A program made the translations under genes and the position numbers. A DNA stretch of 64,000 nt from contig JABXIQ010000012.1 of NCBI GenBank assembly GCA_013373015.1, forward strand, positions 30,515 through 94,514, in the 5' to 3' direction. Shown in pieces: positions 33,988-42,511 of this stretch (its first letter is position 1; every line of letters starts with the position of its first letter). A model generated the notes under the pieces. It did not search any database, was not told the origin of the DNA, and saw only the letters and a program-made list of their open reading frames with translations. Source of the stretch: Kangiellaceae bacterium. Its GTDB lineage: Bacteria; Pseudomonadota; Gammaproteobacteria; Enterobacterales; Kangiellaceae.

Positions 33988-35160
33988 TTATAATTTGTAA
34001 TTTATGCTGTCGCTATTAAGGTGGGTAGCAATAACATCATGCTTTGGATAGCAACCTAAAACTTGCAAATGAGTGGTTACAGCTGCTAATTTCTCAAGCA
34101 CTTTTTGAATATTCGCGTGCGATATATTTCCGTCAAAATCGATGTAGAACATTTCTTGCCAAGGCTTTGTCGGAATTGGGCGAGATTCGAGTTTGCTCAT
34201 GTTGACCTTATGCTGCTTCAATACATGCAGACACTCCAGTAAGCTCCCTGTTTCTTGGTGAGTGTGCAGTAAAATGCTAGTTTTAGCTGGTACGGTTTTA
34301 GGAACTTGGATATCAGTTCTACTAATGAGCAAAAAACGAGTGTAATTTTCTTGATAGTTATTTATGCCATAATCAATAATCTTGAGTCCCGATTTCTGCG
34401 CAGCCATTTCGCTAGCAATGGCTGCAATACTTGGGTTCTGATACTCCTTCACCATTGATAGCGCTGAACTGGTGCTGTTGCGATAATGACTATTTATTTT
34501 AGGGTTCCTGCTAAAGAAATTTTTACACTGAGCTATCGCCTGCGGGTGTGAGTAAACATCTTTTATGCTTTCAAGTGTTGCGTTGTGAGTACCTATAAGG
34601 CAGTGTTTAACTTTTAGTTTTTCTTCGCCAACGATCTTTAGATCATGTTCTATAAGTAAATCAAAGACTTCAATAATATTGCCTGACGTGGTGTTTTCTA
34701 TTGGGACTAAACCTAGCTCAACATGACCATCAGCTACTTGTTTGAAAACATCCATAAAACTGGAACAAAAGGTTGTGTTAAGGCTTTGCACTGTATTAGT
34801 AAAGTGATTTTGCGCCGCCATATGACTATAAGAATGTGCCTCACCTAGTAAGGCAATATCAATACTCTTTCGATATCTGTTGGCTTGTTTGAGGAAGTAG
34901 TCATACTGACTACGAACCGAATCTTCAATGATGTTATGAAACAGACTGAGCGTGGTGTTTTCAGGGATACCAATCTTGAGACCTTGCTGAGTTAAAACTT
35001 CCAACAAACGTTTTTCTTGTTCGTGATCTCTAATATTTCTATTATGGGCATATTTATTTTCAGCCACTTGCTGACTGAGTTGCCGCCGCTTGGCAAATAT
35101 GGCTAATAATTCGCTATCTAGTTCGCCAATCTTTTGTCTTAACTCTTGTAGTTGCTGCAT
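33988..35160 (-). CDS. pheA: Bifunctional chorismate mutase/prephenate dehydratase PheA
   Basis: 390 residues from the ATG at 35160; an upstream TTG would add 11 residues overlapping the attenuator T run. The AroQ-type chorismate mutase helix is at 1-90 (LQELRQKIGELDSELLAIFAKRRQLSQQV). Prephenate dehydratase is at about 95-280, with LVPIENTTSGNIIEV and the TRF motif (NYTRFLLIS). The C-terminal ACT domain has ESRPIPTKPW for Phe feedback. It makes phenylpyruvate from chorismate. It is the first structural gene after the pheL leader and attenuator, and is followed by DAHP synthase. Confidence 0.95.
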   Translation of the reverse strand: MQQLQELRQKIGELDSELLAIFAKRRQLSQQVAENKYAHNRNIRDHEQEKRLLEVLTQQGLKIGIPENTTLSLFHNIIEDSVRSQYDYFLKQANRYRKSIDIALLGEAHSYSHMAAQNHFTNTVQSLNTTFCSSFMDVFKQVADGHVELGLVPIENTTSGNIIEVFDLLIEHDLKIVGEEKLKVKHCLIGTHNATLESIKDVYSHPQAIAQCKNFFSRNPKINSHYRNSTSSALSMVKEYQNPSIAAIASEMAAQKSGLKIIDYGINNYQENYTRFLLISRTDIQVPKTVPAKTSILLHTHQETGSLLECLHVLKQHKVNMSKLESRPIPTKPWQEMFYIDFDGNISHANIQKVLEKLAAVTTHLQVLGCYPKHDVIATHLNSDSINYKL

Positions 35161-35191
35161 TTGTATACTTATCCTGATCAATAATAAGGGC

Positions 35192-35300
35192 AAAAAAAAA
35201 CCTCCCAGTAGGGAGGTTTATTAATCGCGTTTACTTTTTACTAAGCGTACGAAAACCCTCCCAATAATGGAGTAAAAAAGTAAAAATAATAGTTTCGTAC
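35192..35300 (-). promoter_or_regulatory. Phe/Tyr transcription attenuator upstream of pheA
   Basis: Segment 1 (35292-35300, GTACGAAAC) pairs with segment 2 (35247-35256, GTTTTCGTAC). Segment 2 also overlaps GGGAGG (35257-35262), which pairs with CCTCCC of segment 3 (35211-35216) as antiterminator. Segments 3 and 4 form the terminator (35192-35219): AAACCTCCC, loop TACT, GGGAGGTTT, then a T run of at least nine. Ribosome stalling on the Tyr/Phe codons of the leader would mask segment 1 and favour 2:3, letting RNA polymerase reach pheA. Confidence 0.85.
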
Positions 35301-35312
35301 TGCTCGGTTCAT
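35241..35312 (-). CDS. pheL: Phe/Tyr attenuator leader peptide
   Basis: A 23-codon frame from ATG to TAG. It contains a run of six aromatic codons (NYYFYFF, residues 7-13), plus Phe20 and Tyr22: four Phe and four Tyr in 23 residues. This is the pattern of a PheL-type leader, but with an unusually even mix of Tyr and Phe. The stop codon lies just past segment 2 of the attenuator. No good Shine-Dalgarno is present: GTGAG is only one base from the ATG. Confidence 0.85.
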   Translation of the reverse strand: MNRAVRNYYFYFFTPLLGGFSYA

Positions 35313-35319
35313 ACTCACG

Positions 35320-35349
35320 ATAGTAAAACGTTAGCTTTCAAATTGTCAA
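35320..35349 (-). promoter_or_regulatory. Probable promoter of the pheL-pheA operon
   Basis: Perfect TTGACA (35344-35349) and TACTAT (35320-35325) with an 18-base spacer, or TTACTA with 17. The expected transcription start falls within about one or two bases of the pheL ATG, implying an almost leaderless leader peptide unless another promoter further up is used. Confidence 0.55.
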
Positions 35350-35381
35350 ACTTTTTCTTTTGCTTAAAAAGAATAAGCTAA

Positions 35382-37157
35382 TTAATCATTACTTTTATTA
35401 GGTTTTGGTTTCTTTTTTACTTTCTTTTTATGCGCTTTTGGTTTTTTGCTGGATGAAGAATGTGCTTCTCCGTCCATATTTCCGATGACGGCCAAGTCCA
35501 TAGCGCGCCCAGCAACACGAACATTTTTCAGCATGTTCAATATTTCTGGTGGCATACCAGCTGGCAAATCTACGGTTGAAAACTCATCATAAAGCTCAAT
35601 TTGCCCAATATAATCGCTCGAAATATCGGCTTCATTGGCAATCGCACCGACAATATTTGCGACCTTAAGGTTGTGTTTTCGACCCGCTTCCAAACGATAA
35701 CGTTCCATCTCGATATCTGGGTGAGCTTTAAGCGGCATCGCTTGAGCAGAAAATATTTTTTCCTGTCTGTCGCGTTTTTTTCTGTCCCCTTTAGCTTCAT
35801 CCCACTCTTTAGTTTTGTGAGTTTTGGCATTTTCTTTCAACAGTAAATCGCTATCGCCAACTGCCATTTTCGCTAAAGCGGCTGCTACCAAATGTAAGTC
35901 ATGCTCATGTTGTTGCTGGAAGCCATCAATTAATTCACTATAAAAATCAATATCTTGAGCTGCTATTGTGTCATTAATCCGTTGTTTGAAGCGGTTGATG
36001 CGTTGCTCATTGATATAAGCTACTGTCGGCAAGTCCATGCGTTCGATAGGTTGTTTTGTTGCGCGCTCAATTGCTTGTAGCATACGTCGTTCGCGGTGAG
36101 CTACAAACAATATTGCATGGCCTTCACGACCTGCACGGCCGGTACGTCCGATGCGGTGAATATAAGATTCAGTATCGTAAGGAATGTCATAGTTGACAAC
36201 ATGGCTGATTCGGTCAACGTCCAAACCGCGCGCAGCCACATCGGTTGCTATAAGAATGTCGGTTTTACCTTTTTTCAGCTTTTCAACAATGCGCTCACGA
36301 GTTTTTTGTTCGATATCACCATTTAATGCATCTGCATTGAAGCCACGAGCATTGAGCTTGTCAGCTAACTCTACAGTAGCCATTTTGGTGCGAACGAAAA
36401 TGATCATGCCATCGAAAGTTTCGCTTTCTAAAATACGAGTAAGCGCGTCAAGCTTGTGCAAGCCGCTTACTTGCCAGTAGCGCTGCTGAATAGTCTTAGC
36501 AGTTGCTGTTTTAGCTTCAATTTTAATATGCTCTGGATCGCTAAGATGTTTTTGTGCCACTTTTTTGATTTCTTTTGGCATAGTGGCTGAGAATAGGGCT
36601 ATCTGGCGATCTTGAGGAGTGTGCTCAAGTACCCACTCTACATCATCAATAAAGCCCATACGCAACATTTCGTCGGCTTCGTCAAGAACTAAAGTTTCGA
36701 GTTGATCCAGTTTTAAGGTTTTACGGCGAATATGATCCATAACACGGCCAGGTGTTCCGACCACAACTTGAGCGCCACGTTTTAATTGGCGTAATTGAGT
36801 GTCATAACTTTGGCCGCCATAGATTGGTAACACATTAAAGCCGTTCATATGTTTTGCATAGCTTTGACAGGCTTCGGCAACCTGAATGGCTAACTCGCGT
36901 GTAGGGGCTAACACCAACGCCTGAGTATGTTTCTTGTTAGCATCTAGCTTGGATAAGAGTGGTAAGGCAAATGCGGCCGTTTTACCGGTGCCTGTTTGAG
37001 CTTGCCCAATAATGTCTCGACCTGTCATTAGCACAGGAATGCTTGCGAGCTGGATAGGTGAGGGCTGTTCGTAGCCGATATCTTTAACTGCTTTTAATAC
37101 GGGTGCAGAAAGCCCTAAGTCGTCAAAATTTGACGACGGCATATCTTGATGTGACAT
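35382..37157 (-). CDS. deaD: DEAD-box ATP-dependent RNA helicase DeaD/CsdA
   Basis: 591 residues. The helicase core has the Q motif (IGYEQPSPIQ), Walker A (AQTGTGKTAAF), Ia (PTRELAIQ), DEAD box (LVLDEADEMLRMGF), SAT (FSATMP) and motif VI (YIHRIGRTGRAGR). After the core comes a DeaD-type middle region and a DbpA-like RNA-binding domain (about 480-570, RKHNLKVANIVGAIANEADI), then a short Lys-rich tail (KKPKAHKKKVKKKPK). It unwinds RNA in ribosome assembly and mRNA decay, especially in the cold. The preceding 184-base gap would allow a long 5' leader like those of cold-induced deaD genes. Confidence 0.95.
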   Translation of the reverse strand: MSHQDMPSSNFDDLGLSAPVLKAVKDIGYEQPSPIQLASIPVLMTGRDIIGQAQTGTGKTAAFALPLLSKLDANKKHTQALVLAPTRELAIQVAEACQSYAKHMNGFNVLPIYGGQSYDTQLRQLKRGAQVVVGTPGRVMDHIRRKTLKLDQLETLVLDEADEMLRMGFIDDVEWVLEHTPQDRQIALFSATMPKEIKKVAQKHLSDPEHIKIEAKTATAKTIQQRYWQVSGLHKLDALTRILESETFDGMIIFVRTKMATVELADKLNARGFNADALNGDIEQKTRERIVEKLKKGKTDILIATDVAARGLDVDRISHVVNYDIPYDTESYIHRIGRTGRAGREGHAILFVAHRERRMLQAIERATKQPIERMDLPTVAYINEQRINRFKQRINDTIAAQDIDFYSELIDGFQQQHEHDLHLVAAALAKMAVGDSDLLLKENAKTHKTKEWDEAKGDRKKRDRQEKIFSAQAMPLKAHPDIEMERYRLEAGRKHNLKVANIVGAIANEADISSDYIGQIELYDEFSTVDLPAGMPPEILNMLKNVRVAGRAMDLAVIGNMDGEAHSSSSKKPKAHKKKVKKKPKPNKSND

Positions 37158-37341
37158 AAATTGTTTACCTTAAATAGTGCCATTAGTGGCGAGTAAGCAA
37201 TCGGCCAAACAGATATACACGCACGACATATCAATAGATACAATAGAATGGGGCACAGCCCAATGACCATTTGCTCATTTTCAGAGCGCATTATACATGC
37301 CATTGGACTGACCACCTAAGAATTGTTTGTTTTATCTAGGA

Positions 37342-38028
37342 TTATTCTTTACCCATAATTTTGTAGATAGTTGCTCCTAAGGCTGCTCCGACTATCGGCG
37401 CTAACCAAAACAACCATAGTTGGCTTATCGCCCAATCACCAACAAATAATGCAACACCTGTGCTACGAGCAGGGTTTACTGATGTATTTGTTACTGGGAT
37501 ACTGATCAAATGGATTAAGGTTAAGCATAAGCCAATTGCGATTGGTGCAAAGCCAGCTGGTGCTCGTTTATCCGTAGCTCCTAAGATTACGATTAAGAAC
37601 ATCGCTGTCATGACGATTTCAATGATTAAAGCTGCGGTTAGACTGTAGCCTCCTGGAGAATGCTCGCCATAGCCGTTTGAGGCAAAACCTGCTGAAACAT
37701 CGAAACCAGCTTGTCCCGAAGCTATAAGATATAAAACCCCTCCAGCGGCAATTGCACCAATGACTTGAGCAATAATATAAGGTGCAAGCTCTTTTGCTTC
37801 AAAGCGTCCACCAAGCCATAGCCCTATGGATACAGCTGGATTTAAGTGGCAACCTGAAATGTGGCCAATCGCGTAGGCCATAGTTAGTACTGTTAAGCCA
37901 AAAGCTAGAGATACTCCAAGTAAGCCAATGCCCACTTCTGGAAAAGCAGCCGCTAATACTGCGCTACCGCAACCTCCTAGTACTAACCAAAAAGTGCCAA
38001 TAAATTCGGCCAATAATTTCTTTTGCAT
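37342..38028 (-). CDS. aqpZ: Aquaporin Z
   Basis: 228 residues from ATG 38028, which has a GGGGGTT ribosome site; an earlier start would add an unlikely extension. Both NPA boxes are present ([10 protein letters not shown] and [10 protein letters not shown]), as are six membrane helices. N-terminal [25 protein letters not shown] is characteristic of AqpZ. It conducts water across the inner membrane. It has its own promoter region (38029-38137), divergent from the PspC gene. Confidence 0.95.
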   Translation of the reverse strand: MQKKLLAEFIGTFWLVLGGCGSAVLAAAFPEVGIGLLGVSLAFGLTVLTMAYAIGHISGCHLNPAVSIGLWLGGRFEAKELAPYIIAQVIGAIAAGGVLYLIASGQAGFDVSAGFASNGYGEHSPGGYSLTAALIIEIVMTAMFLIVILGATDKRAPAGFAPIAIGLCLTLIHLISIPVTNTSVNPARSTGVALFVGDWAISQLWLFWLAPIVGAALGATIYKIMGKE

Positions 38029-38137
38029 AATAACCCCCAATGTTGTGATAATGTATTGTTGCATTTTACAATGTATCAATAAATGTCTTTGAATGTTGTA
38101 AAATTATTGAAAATCAACCCATAAAAGGAGCTGCAAA

Positions 38138-38317
38138 TTGGCTGAGTTAAAACGTACAAAAAATAGAATGTTAGGCGGAGTCTGTGGAGGTTTAGCTAAG
38201 TGGTTAGGCTGGTCAGCTACACCGACTCGAGTATTGTATGTATTGTTATCCATTTTTACCGCTTTTGCCGGCGCGTTAGTGTATGTCATTTTATGGCTAG
38301 TGATGCCTGAAGAGTAG
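38138..38317 (+). CDS. Small PspC-domain membrane protein
   Basis: 59 residues starting at TTG, with AAAAGGAG six bases upstream fixing the start. The PspC signature is clear: N-terminal LKRTKNRMLGGVCGGLAKWLGW, then a hydrophobic helix (LYVLLSIFTAFAGALVYVILWLVMP) and an acidic end. It is only the PspC core, without the rest of the phage-shock system nearby. It may sense or stabilise the inner membrane; its role is unproven. It is followed after 12 bases by the ABM gene. Confidence 0.85.
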   Translation: MAELKRTKNRMLGGVCGGLAKWLGWSATPTRVLYVLLSIFTAFAGALVYVILWLVMPEE

Positions 38318-38329
38318 GCTTATTAGTTA

Positions 38330-38635
38330 ATGATTGCGCAGACTCCTGAACCCCCATATTACGCAGTGATTTTTACATCTTTGCGTACCCTTGATACAGA
38401 GGGTTACACTGAAATGGCTGAGTTAATGGTTGAATTAGCCAGCCAACAAACCGGTTTTCTTGGTTTTGAGTCTGCCCGTGATCATGTTGGAATAACGGTT
38501 TCTTATTGGAGTGACTTAGCGTCTATTCAGGCATGGAAAACTCATGCTAAACACCAAATTGCTCAAAAGCTTGGTCAAGAAAAGTGGTATTCTGATTATA
38601 AGGTTAGAATTGCCAGGGTTGAAAAGTCATACTAA
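38330..38635 (+). CDS. Antibiotic biosynthesis monooxygenase (ABM) family protein
   Basis: 101 residues, typical for the single-domain ferredoxin-like ABM fold. Signatures are YAVIFTSLRTLDTEGYTEMAELM, TGFLGFESAR and the YWSDLASIQAWKTHAKHQIAQ helix. Such proteins act as cofactor-free oxygenases or degrade reactive quinones or heme-like compounds; this one is uncharacterised. No clear ribosome site. It is probably translated from the PspC transcript. Confidence 0.85.
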   Translation: MIAQTPEPPYYAVIFTSLRTLDTEGYTEMAELMVELASQQTGFLGFESARDHVGITVSYWSDLASIQAWKTHAKHQIAQKLGQEKWYSDYKVRIARVEKSY

Positions 38636-38694
38636 TCCCCTTAATTCACGATTATTTCACCATAAAATGAATAGCCTGACAGGAAGTTGAACAA

Positions 38695-39240
38695 TTGGTT
38701 TTTATTATGCGCAAGTTATTGTATGTGATGGTTCTATTTGTGACAGGGTGCGCGTCGATACCTGATGGCGTAAAGCCTGTTAAAGATTTTGAATTAGATC
38801 GCTATCTTGGAACTTGGTATGAGATAGCAAGGTTAGATCATAGTTTTGAACGCGGAATGTCCAACGTGACTGCAACCTACAACTTAAAAGGTGATGGTGG
38901 CGTTGGGGTTTTGAATAAAGGTTATAAAGCAGTTTCGCAAAAGTGGAAGCAAGCTGAAGGTAAAGCCTATTTTGTCGATGAGCCAACTACAGGGCGATTA
39001 AAAGTAAGTTTTTTTGGTCCCTTTTATGGCGGCTATAATATAATTGCTTTGGAGCCTAAAGGTGGTTCAGGTGATTATCAATACTCATTAGTCGTTGGCC
39101 CTGATCGTGATTATCTATGGATTTTATCAAGACAAAAAAGTATTCCCGAAGCGATCAAACAACAGTTTTTACAACTGGCGCAATCTTACAATTATGCAAT
39201 CGATAAGTTGATTTGGGTTGACCATTCAATGACTCAATAA
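38695..39240 (+). CDS. Bacterial lipocalin lipoprotein (Blc-like), copy 2
   Basis: 181 residues from TTG 38695, which is placed eight bases after AGGAAG; ATG 38707 is the alternative and loses four residues. The lipobox VTGC marks the lipidated Cys. Lipocalin motif 1 is FELDRYLGTWYEIARLDHSFERG, and the closing motif GPDRDYLWILSRQ resembles E. coli Blc more closely than the copy at 19.1 kb does. It is an outer-membrane carrier of lysophospholipids or fatty acids. It is near but not coupled to the ABM gene. Confidence 0.9.
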   Translation: MVFIMRKLLYVMVLFVTGCASIPDGVKPVKDFELDRYLGTWYEIARLDHSFERGMSNVTATYNLKGDGGVGVLNKGYKAVSQKWKQAEGKAYFVDEPTTGRLKVSFFGPFYGGYNIIALEPKGGSGDYQYSLVVGPDRDYLWILSRQKSIPEAIKQQFLQLAQSYNYAIDKLIWVDHSMTQ

Positions 39241-39413
39241 ACTTTAGTCTTAACACCAAGAGGCGTAAAATGTTTTGCAGACTTTGTTATCTGCTGGCAA
39301 TGTTAGATCATCAAGCAGTAAGTGATAAATTGCTTAATTTGTCTGGATATTTAGAAGTAAGCTAATATCTTTTGGTATGATGCTTTTGTTATTTGTATTT
39401 AAGTGAGGATTAT

Positions 39414-39890
39414 ATGATTCAAGTAGGTGAAACAATACCAAATACGGTTCTAAAAGTTATGAGGAAAGAAGGACCGCAAGATATTGCTACACAAGATATT
39501 TTCAGCGGCAAAAAAGTGGTTCTTTTTGCGGTTCCTGGTGCTTTTACTCCAACTTGCTCTGCGGCTCATTTGCCTGGTTTTGTGGTGCAGGCGGATGCTA
39601 TCAAGGCAAAAGGTGTTGATTCTATTGTATGCATGTCGGTGAATGATGTATTTGTTATGAACGCTTGGGGCAAGTCTCAGAATGCTGAGGAAATTATGAT
39701 GGTTGCTGATGGCAATGCCGACTTTACTGAAGCGCTTGGGCTTGATGTTGATGCAACTGCATGGGGCATGGGAGCGGTTCGTAGTAAGCGATTTGCGCTA
39801 ATTGCCAATGATGGTGTTGTTGAGGCGATAGAAGTGGATGAAAAAGGTTTAGATAAATCGTCGGCGGAGCACGTTTTAACTTTGTTGTAA
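39414..39890 (+). CDS. Prx5-type peroxiredoxin
   Basis: 158 residues from ATG 39414 behind GTGAGG; the frame is open further up but lacks a good start. The peroxidatic Cys48 is in PGAFTPTCSAAHLPGF, the typical Prx5/hybrid peroxiredoxin motif, and DVFVMNAWGKSQ and GMGAVRSKRFALI follow. It reduces peroxides in the cytoplasm with glutathione, glutaredoxin or thioredoxin as donor; no fused glutaredoxin domain is present. A second Cys (IVCMSVN) lies at about residue 73. A terminator follows. Confidence 0.92.
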   Translation: MIQVGETIPNTVLKVMRKEGPQDIATQDIFSGKKVVLFAVPGAFTPTCSAAHLPGFVVQADAIKAKGVDSIVCMSVNDVFVMNAWGKSQNAEEIMMVADGNADFTEALGLDVDATAWGMGAVRSKRFALIANDGVVEAIEVDEKGLDKSSAEHVLTLL

Positions 39891-39918
39891 ATCGAGCATC
39901 AAAAGACCCTGCTAACTT

Positions 39919-39942
39919 AAAAGCCTGCTTACGCAGGCTTTT
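39919..39942. terminator. Bidirectional intrinsic terminator
   Basis: AAAAGCCTGC and GCAGGCTTTT form a perfect 10-bp stem around TTAC, between the convergent peroxiredoxin and mlaC genes. Confidence 0.9.
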
Positions 39943-39960
39943 ATTTAGAGCAACTATTTT

Positions 39961-40614
39961 TTACTGGTCGGTAATGGTGGTTGCTTCTAATGCTTTTGCA
40001 TTTTCAGATTTAAGTTCTTCTAGAGTGGCCTCTAGTCCAATAGCAGCAATCTTTTCACGGTATTGATTGGCAAAGCTTTTAGCCATGCTTACGCCTTCAA
40101 TAATCACATCCGTCACTAACCATTTCTCGTTAGGTTGAACTTTTAGACGATAATCAATCAGAATTGGTTCGCCTTCTGATGGAATAAACTTTGAACGCAC
40201 GTTTGCTGTATTGCCGCTTGTTGAATATTGGGTTTCTTCATATTCGATAGGCTGCCCGTCATACTCCGCTAAACCTTTTGCGTAAGTATTTAATAGCAAA
40301 TCCACGAATAAATTCGTAAATGTAGTGCGCTGAGCTTCCGAGGCTTCTGTCCAATGCGTTTTACCAAGAATCCGCTTGGCCATATATTCGGTATCCACTT
40401 CAGGCAATAAATGCTCTTTAATTAAACTTTTAGCATAGGTTGAATCGGCTTTGATTTTATCTTTATTCGATAAAATTTCTCCGCTGATCTTTTCCGTCAC
40501 TGCCTCTAAATGCGGCTTTGGATCTGAAGCCGCGTTTGCAATTGTCGCTAAACCAAACATTGCAAAAACAGCAAATGCTTTTGAAATCAATGCCTTTGAA
40601 AATAGTTGTTTCAT
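39961..40614 (-). CDS. mlaC: MlaC-like periplasmic phospholipid-binding protein (Ttg2D family)
   Basis: 217 residues with a signal peptide (cleavage after ANA, about residue 28). The MlaC/Ttg2 signature is present: LLPEVDTEYMAKRILGKTHWTEASEAQRTTFTNLF, then YAKGLAEYDGQPI and WLVTDVIIEGVSM. MlaC shuttles phospholipids between outer-membrane MlaA and the inner-membrane MlaFEDB complex. Here it is alone, with no mlaA, D, E, F or B gene adjacent, unlike the usual mlaFEDCB operon. It may be a paralog or a detached gene. Confidence 0.9.
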   Translation of the reverse strand: MKQLFSKALISKAFAVFAMFGLATIANAASDPKPHLEAVTEKISGEILSNKDKIKADSTYAKSLIKEHLLPEVDTEYMAKRILGKTHWTEASEAQRTTFTNLFVDLLLNTYAKGLAEYDGQPIEYEETQYSTSGNTANVRSKFIPSEGEPILIDYRLKVQPNEKWLVTDVIIEGVSMAKSFANQYREKIAAIGLEATLEELKSENAKALEATTITDQ

Positions 40615-40858
40615 GCCATCCCCTTGGATTTTATTAAAGCTGGCTTATTGTTGCGTCACCATACGTGAGCCAGCATTTTACTACTGTGGACATTGTTAAA
40701 CAATTAAACTTAACGCAACCTTAATGGATTTTAGACTAATTACGCTGCGAATTTGCATTGTTAAACTTCGTGAAATATCAGAACTTCTGTGCTTTAATTG
40801 GTTCAAATAAGTATTAAAGTTTTATGTAAAGGGCATTTGCGGGAGTTTATCAGAAAGG

Positions 40859-41896
40859 ATGGTCATTTTTTTTAGAGCGCTTATTGTCGTTTTAATCACC
40901 AGTTTGGTGTTTATACCAAAAGCCTATGCGGCAACATTAACTGCCGATTGGGTAGTAAACCAAGACAGCAGTACTCAATATACCATTGAAGCTACTGTTA
41001 CTGCTGTGAATGGTAATGTTCGGAATATTACCTCATTTTTGGATTTGGCGGCTGCTTTTGGGGTTGGCAATTACAGTTTTTCAGTGAGCCAAACTTCCAC
41101 TACGTCTCAGTTTTTAAATATCAACTCTAACTATGACGGTGATGGGGTAACACCAGGTGATGATCAGCTTGTAACCAATACCATCCTACAGAACACAACA
41201 GTAGTTTTGACTGTTGTCGTTACTGTTACTGATCCTTCTCAAGTAAACCCTAGTGCCTTAAATGGCTTTGTTTTCTCCACAAATCCAAACACAGTCATAC
41301 CCATTACGGCATTATTGGTTTCGATTGATACTTATCCTGATATTGGTATCGCAAATCAAACTTCATACTCATTTGATGGATCATGCTCTGAAAACGGTAG
41401 TTTGGTTAATATCGTGGTCTCAGATGGTGTAACCAATATTAATACTTCAGCAACCTGTAGTTTAGATAGTTGGTCAATCTCGGGTTTAGATGTTTCAGGT
41501 CTTAATGATGGTTCCATAACTATCACTGCAACTCACAGCAATTTTGTTAATACTGCTCAAGCCCAAGTGACTGTTAACAAAGCAACTACAGCTGATATTA
41601 GTGTCCTTAAAGCTGATTTGAATGGTTCTACGACTTATACTCCTGGCGCTACCAGTACCTATGAAATTGTGGTTTCTAATGCAGGGCCTTTAGACGTTGA
41701 TAACATTGTTGTGAATGATACTCTGCCTAGCGGTTTTTCTGCTGCGAGCTGGAGTTGTAACCCAACTGGTTCGGCTAATTGCGATACAGCATCCGGCAGT
41801 GGCAGTATTTCCAACATTACGGTTGATATTCCAGCTGGAGATTCAGTTATTTTTATTGTTTCGGTGACTTGGTCAGCTGATCCAAATGACTATTAG
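40859..41896 (+). CDS. Secreted DUF11 repeat-type protein
   Basis: 345 residues with a signal peptide (cleavage after YAA, about residue 22). Beta-rich segments follow: an N-terminal domain (about 25-150), an Ig-like region (155-240) and a C-terminal DUF11 domain (about 243-345, ADISVLKADLNGSTTYTPGATSTYEIVVSNAGP then VNDTLPSGFS). DUF11 domains usually occur in long tandem arrays of surface proteins. Here there is one, and the protein stops shortly after WSADPNDY, without an anchor or sorting signal. It may be complete or a 3'-shortened form. GAAAGG lies just before the start. Confidence 0.65.
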   Translation: MVIFFRALIVVLITSLVFIPKAYAATLTADWVVNQDSSTQYTIEATVTAVNGNVRNITSFLDLAAAFGVGNYSFSVSQTSTTSQFLNINSNYDGDGVTPGDDQLVTNTILQNTTVVLTVVVTVTDPSQVNPSALNGFVFSTNPNTVIPITALLVSIDTYPDIGIANQTSYSFDGSCSENGSLVNIVVSDGVTNINTSATCSLDSWSISGLDVSGLNDGSITITATHSNFVNTAQAQVTVNKATTADISVLKADLNGSTTYTPGATSTYEIVVSNAGPLDVDNIVVNDTLPSGFSAASWSCNPTGSANCDTASGSGSISNITVDIPAGDSVIFIVSVTWSADPNDY

Positions 41897-41906
41897 CTTT
41901 GCTGTA

Positions 41907-42230
41907 CTAAATACAGCGCGCAGGTTTGGGTAAGCCAGCAATCTTGGTAGCCTGCTTAGCAGGGCCTTCAGGAAAAAGTATGTGCAAATAAATACTATTA
42001 CCTTTTTTTGAGGACCATTCTTTTGATAAGTATTTGACTAAAGGGCGGATTGAAGGGCTGGTATTGAACTCTTCATAAAACTTACGAACATACCAGATAA
42101 CTTGCCAATGATCGTCAGTCAAATCAATATCTTCATCGTCTGCAATTTCAACGGCAATTTGCTCATTCCATTGACTAGAATCAGTTAAATAACCTTGCTT
42201 GTCGCGTTCTAAATCTTTTAACAAGCTCAT
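41907..42230 (-). CDS. tusE: Sulfur relay protein TusE (DsrC family)
   Basis: 107 residues. The DsrC/TusE signature [28 protein letters not shown] is followed by the conserved C-terminal arm ending PKPARCI, with penultimate Cys106. TusE accepts persulfide sulfur from TusD and hands it to MnmA for 2-thiolation of U34 in Lys, Glu and Gln tRNAs. The gene overlaps tusB by four bases (ATGA) and ends the tusDCBE cluster. Confidence 0.95.
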   Translation of the reverse strand: MSLLKDLERDKQGYLTDSSQWNEQIAVEIADDEDIDLTDDHWQVIWYVRKFYEEFNTSPSIRPLVKYLSKEWSSKKGNSIYLHILFPEGPAKQATKIAGLPKPARCI

Positions 42231-42505
42231 AACCAGCTAACCGTCTTATCGTATTGCAACGTCAGCTCAACAAACTGTGTGTAATCAATGATTTTGATAT
42301 TGCTGTTAACTAGATGTTGCTTTACCAGTTGTGATAATCCTCTGGCAATCAAATCTTCTTCTAATGCATAGGTTACGCATGATAATCCGCTATGATGTGT
42401 CGCTATAACTGCATCTTCAATCAACAATAAACCATCTTGAGTACTCATAGCGTTGAGACAAGCATCAAGTTTCGTTGGATTATTTAATATAAATAAACTT
42501 TTCAT
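42227..42505 (-). CDS. tusB: Sulfur relay protein TusB (DsrH family)
   Basis: 92 residues, usual length. The pattern [28 protein letters not shown] fits DsrH/TusB. It is a structural subunit of the TusBCD hexamer that passes sulfur from TusA to TusE. It starts six bases after tusC and overlaps tusE by four bases. Confidence 0.92.
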   Translation of the reverse strand: MKSLFILNNPTKLDACLNAMSTQDGLLLIEDAVIATHHSGLSCVTYALEEDLIARGLSQLVKQHLVNSNIKIIDYTQFVELTLQYDKTVSWL

Positions 42506-42511
42506 AAGGCG

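Noticed and set aside
35161..35381. T-box or metabolite riboswitch before pheA
   Set aside because: No T-box bulge or riboswitch core is visible; a leader peptide with aromatic codons and alternative hairpins explains the region fully.
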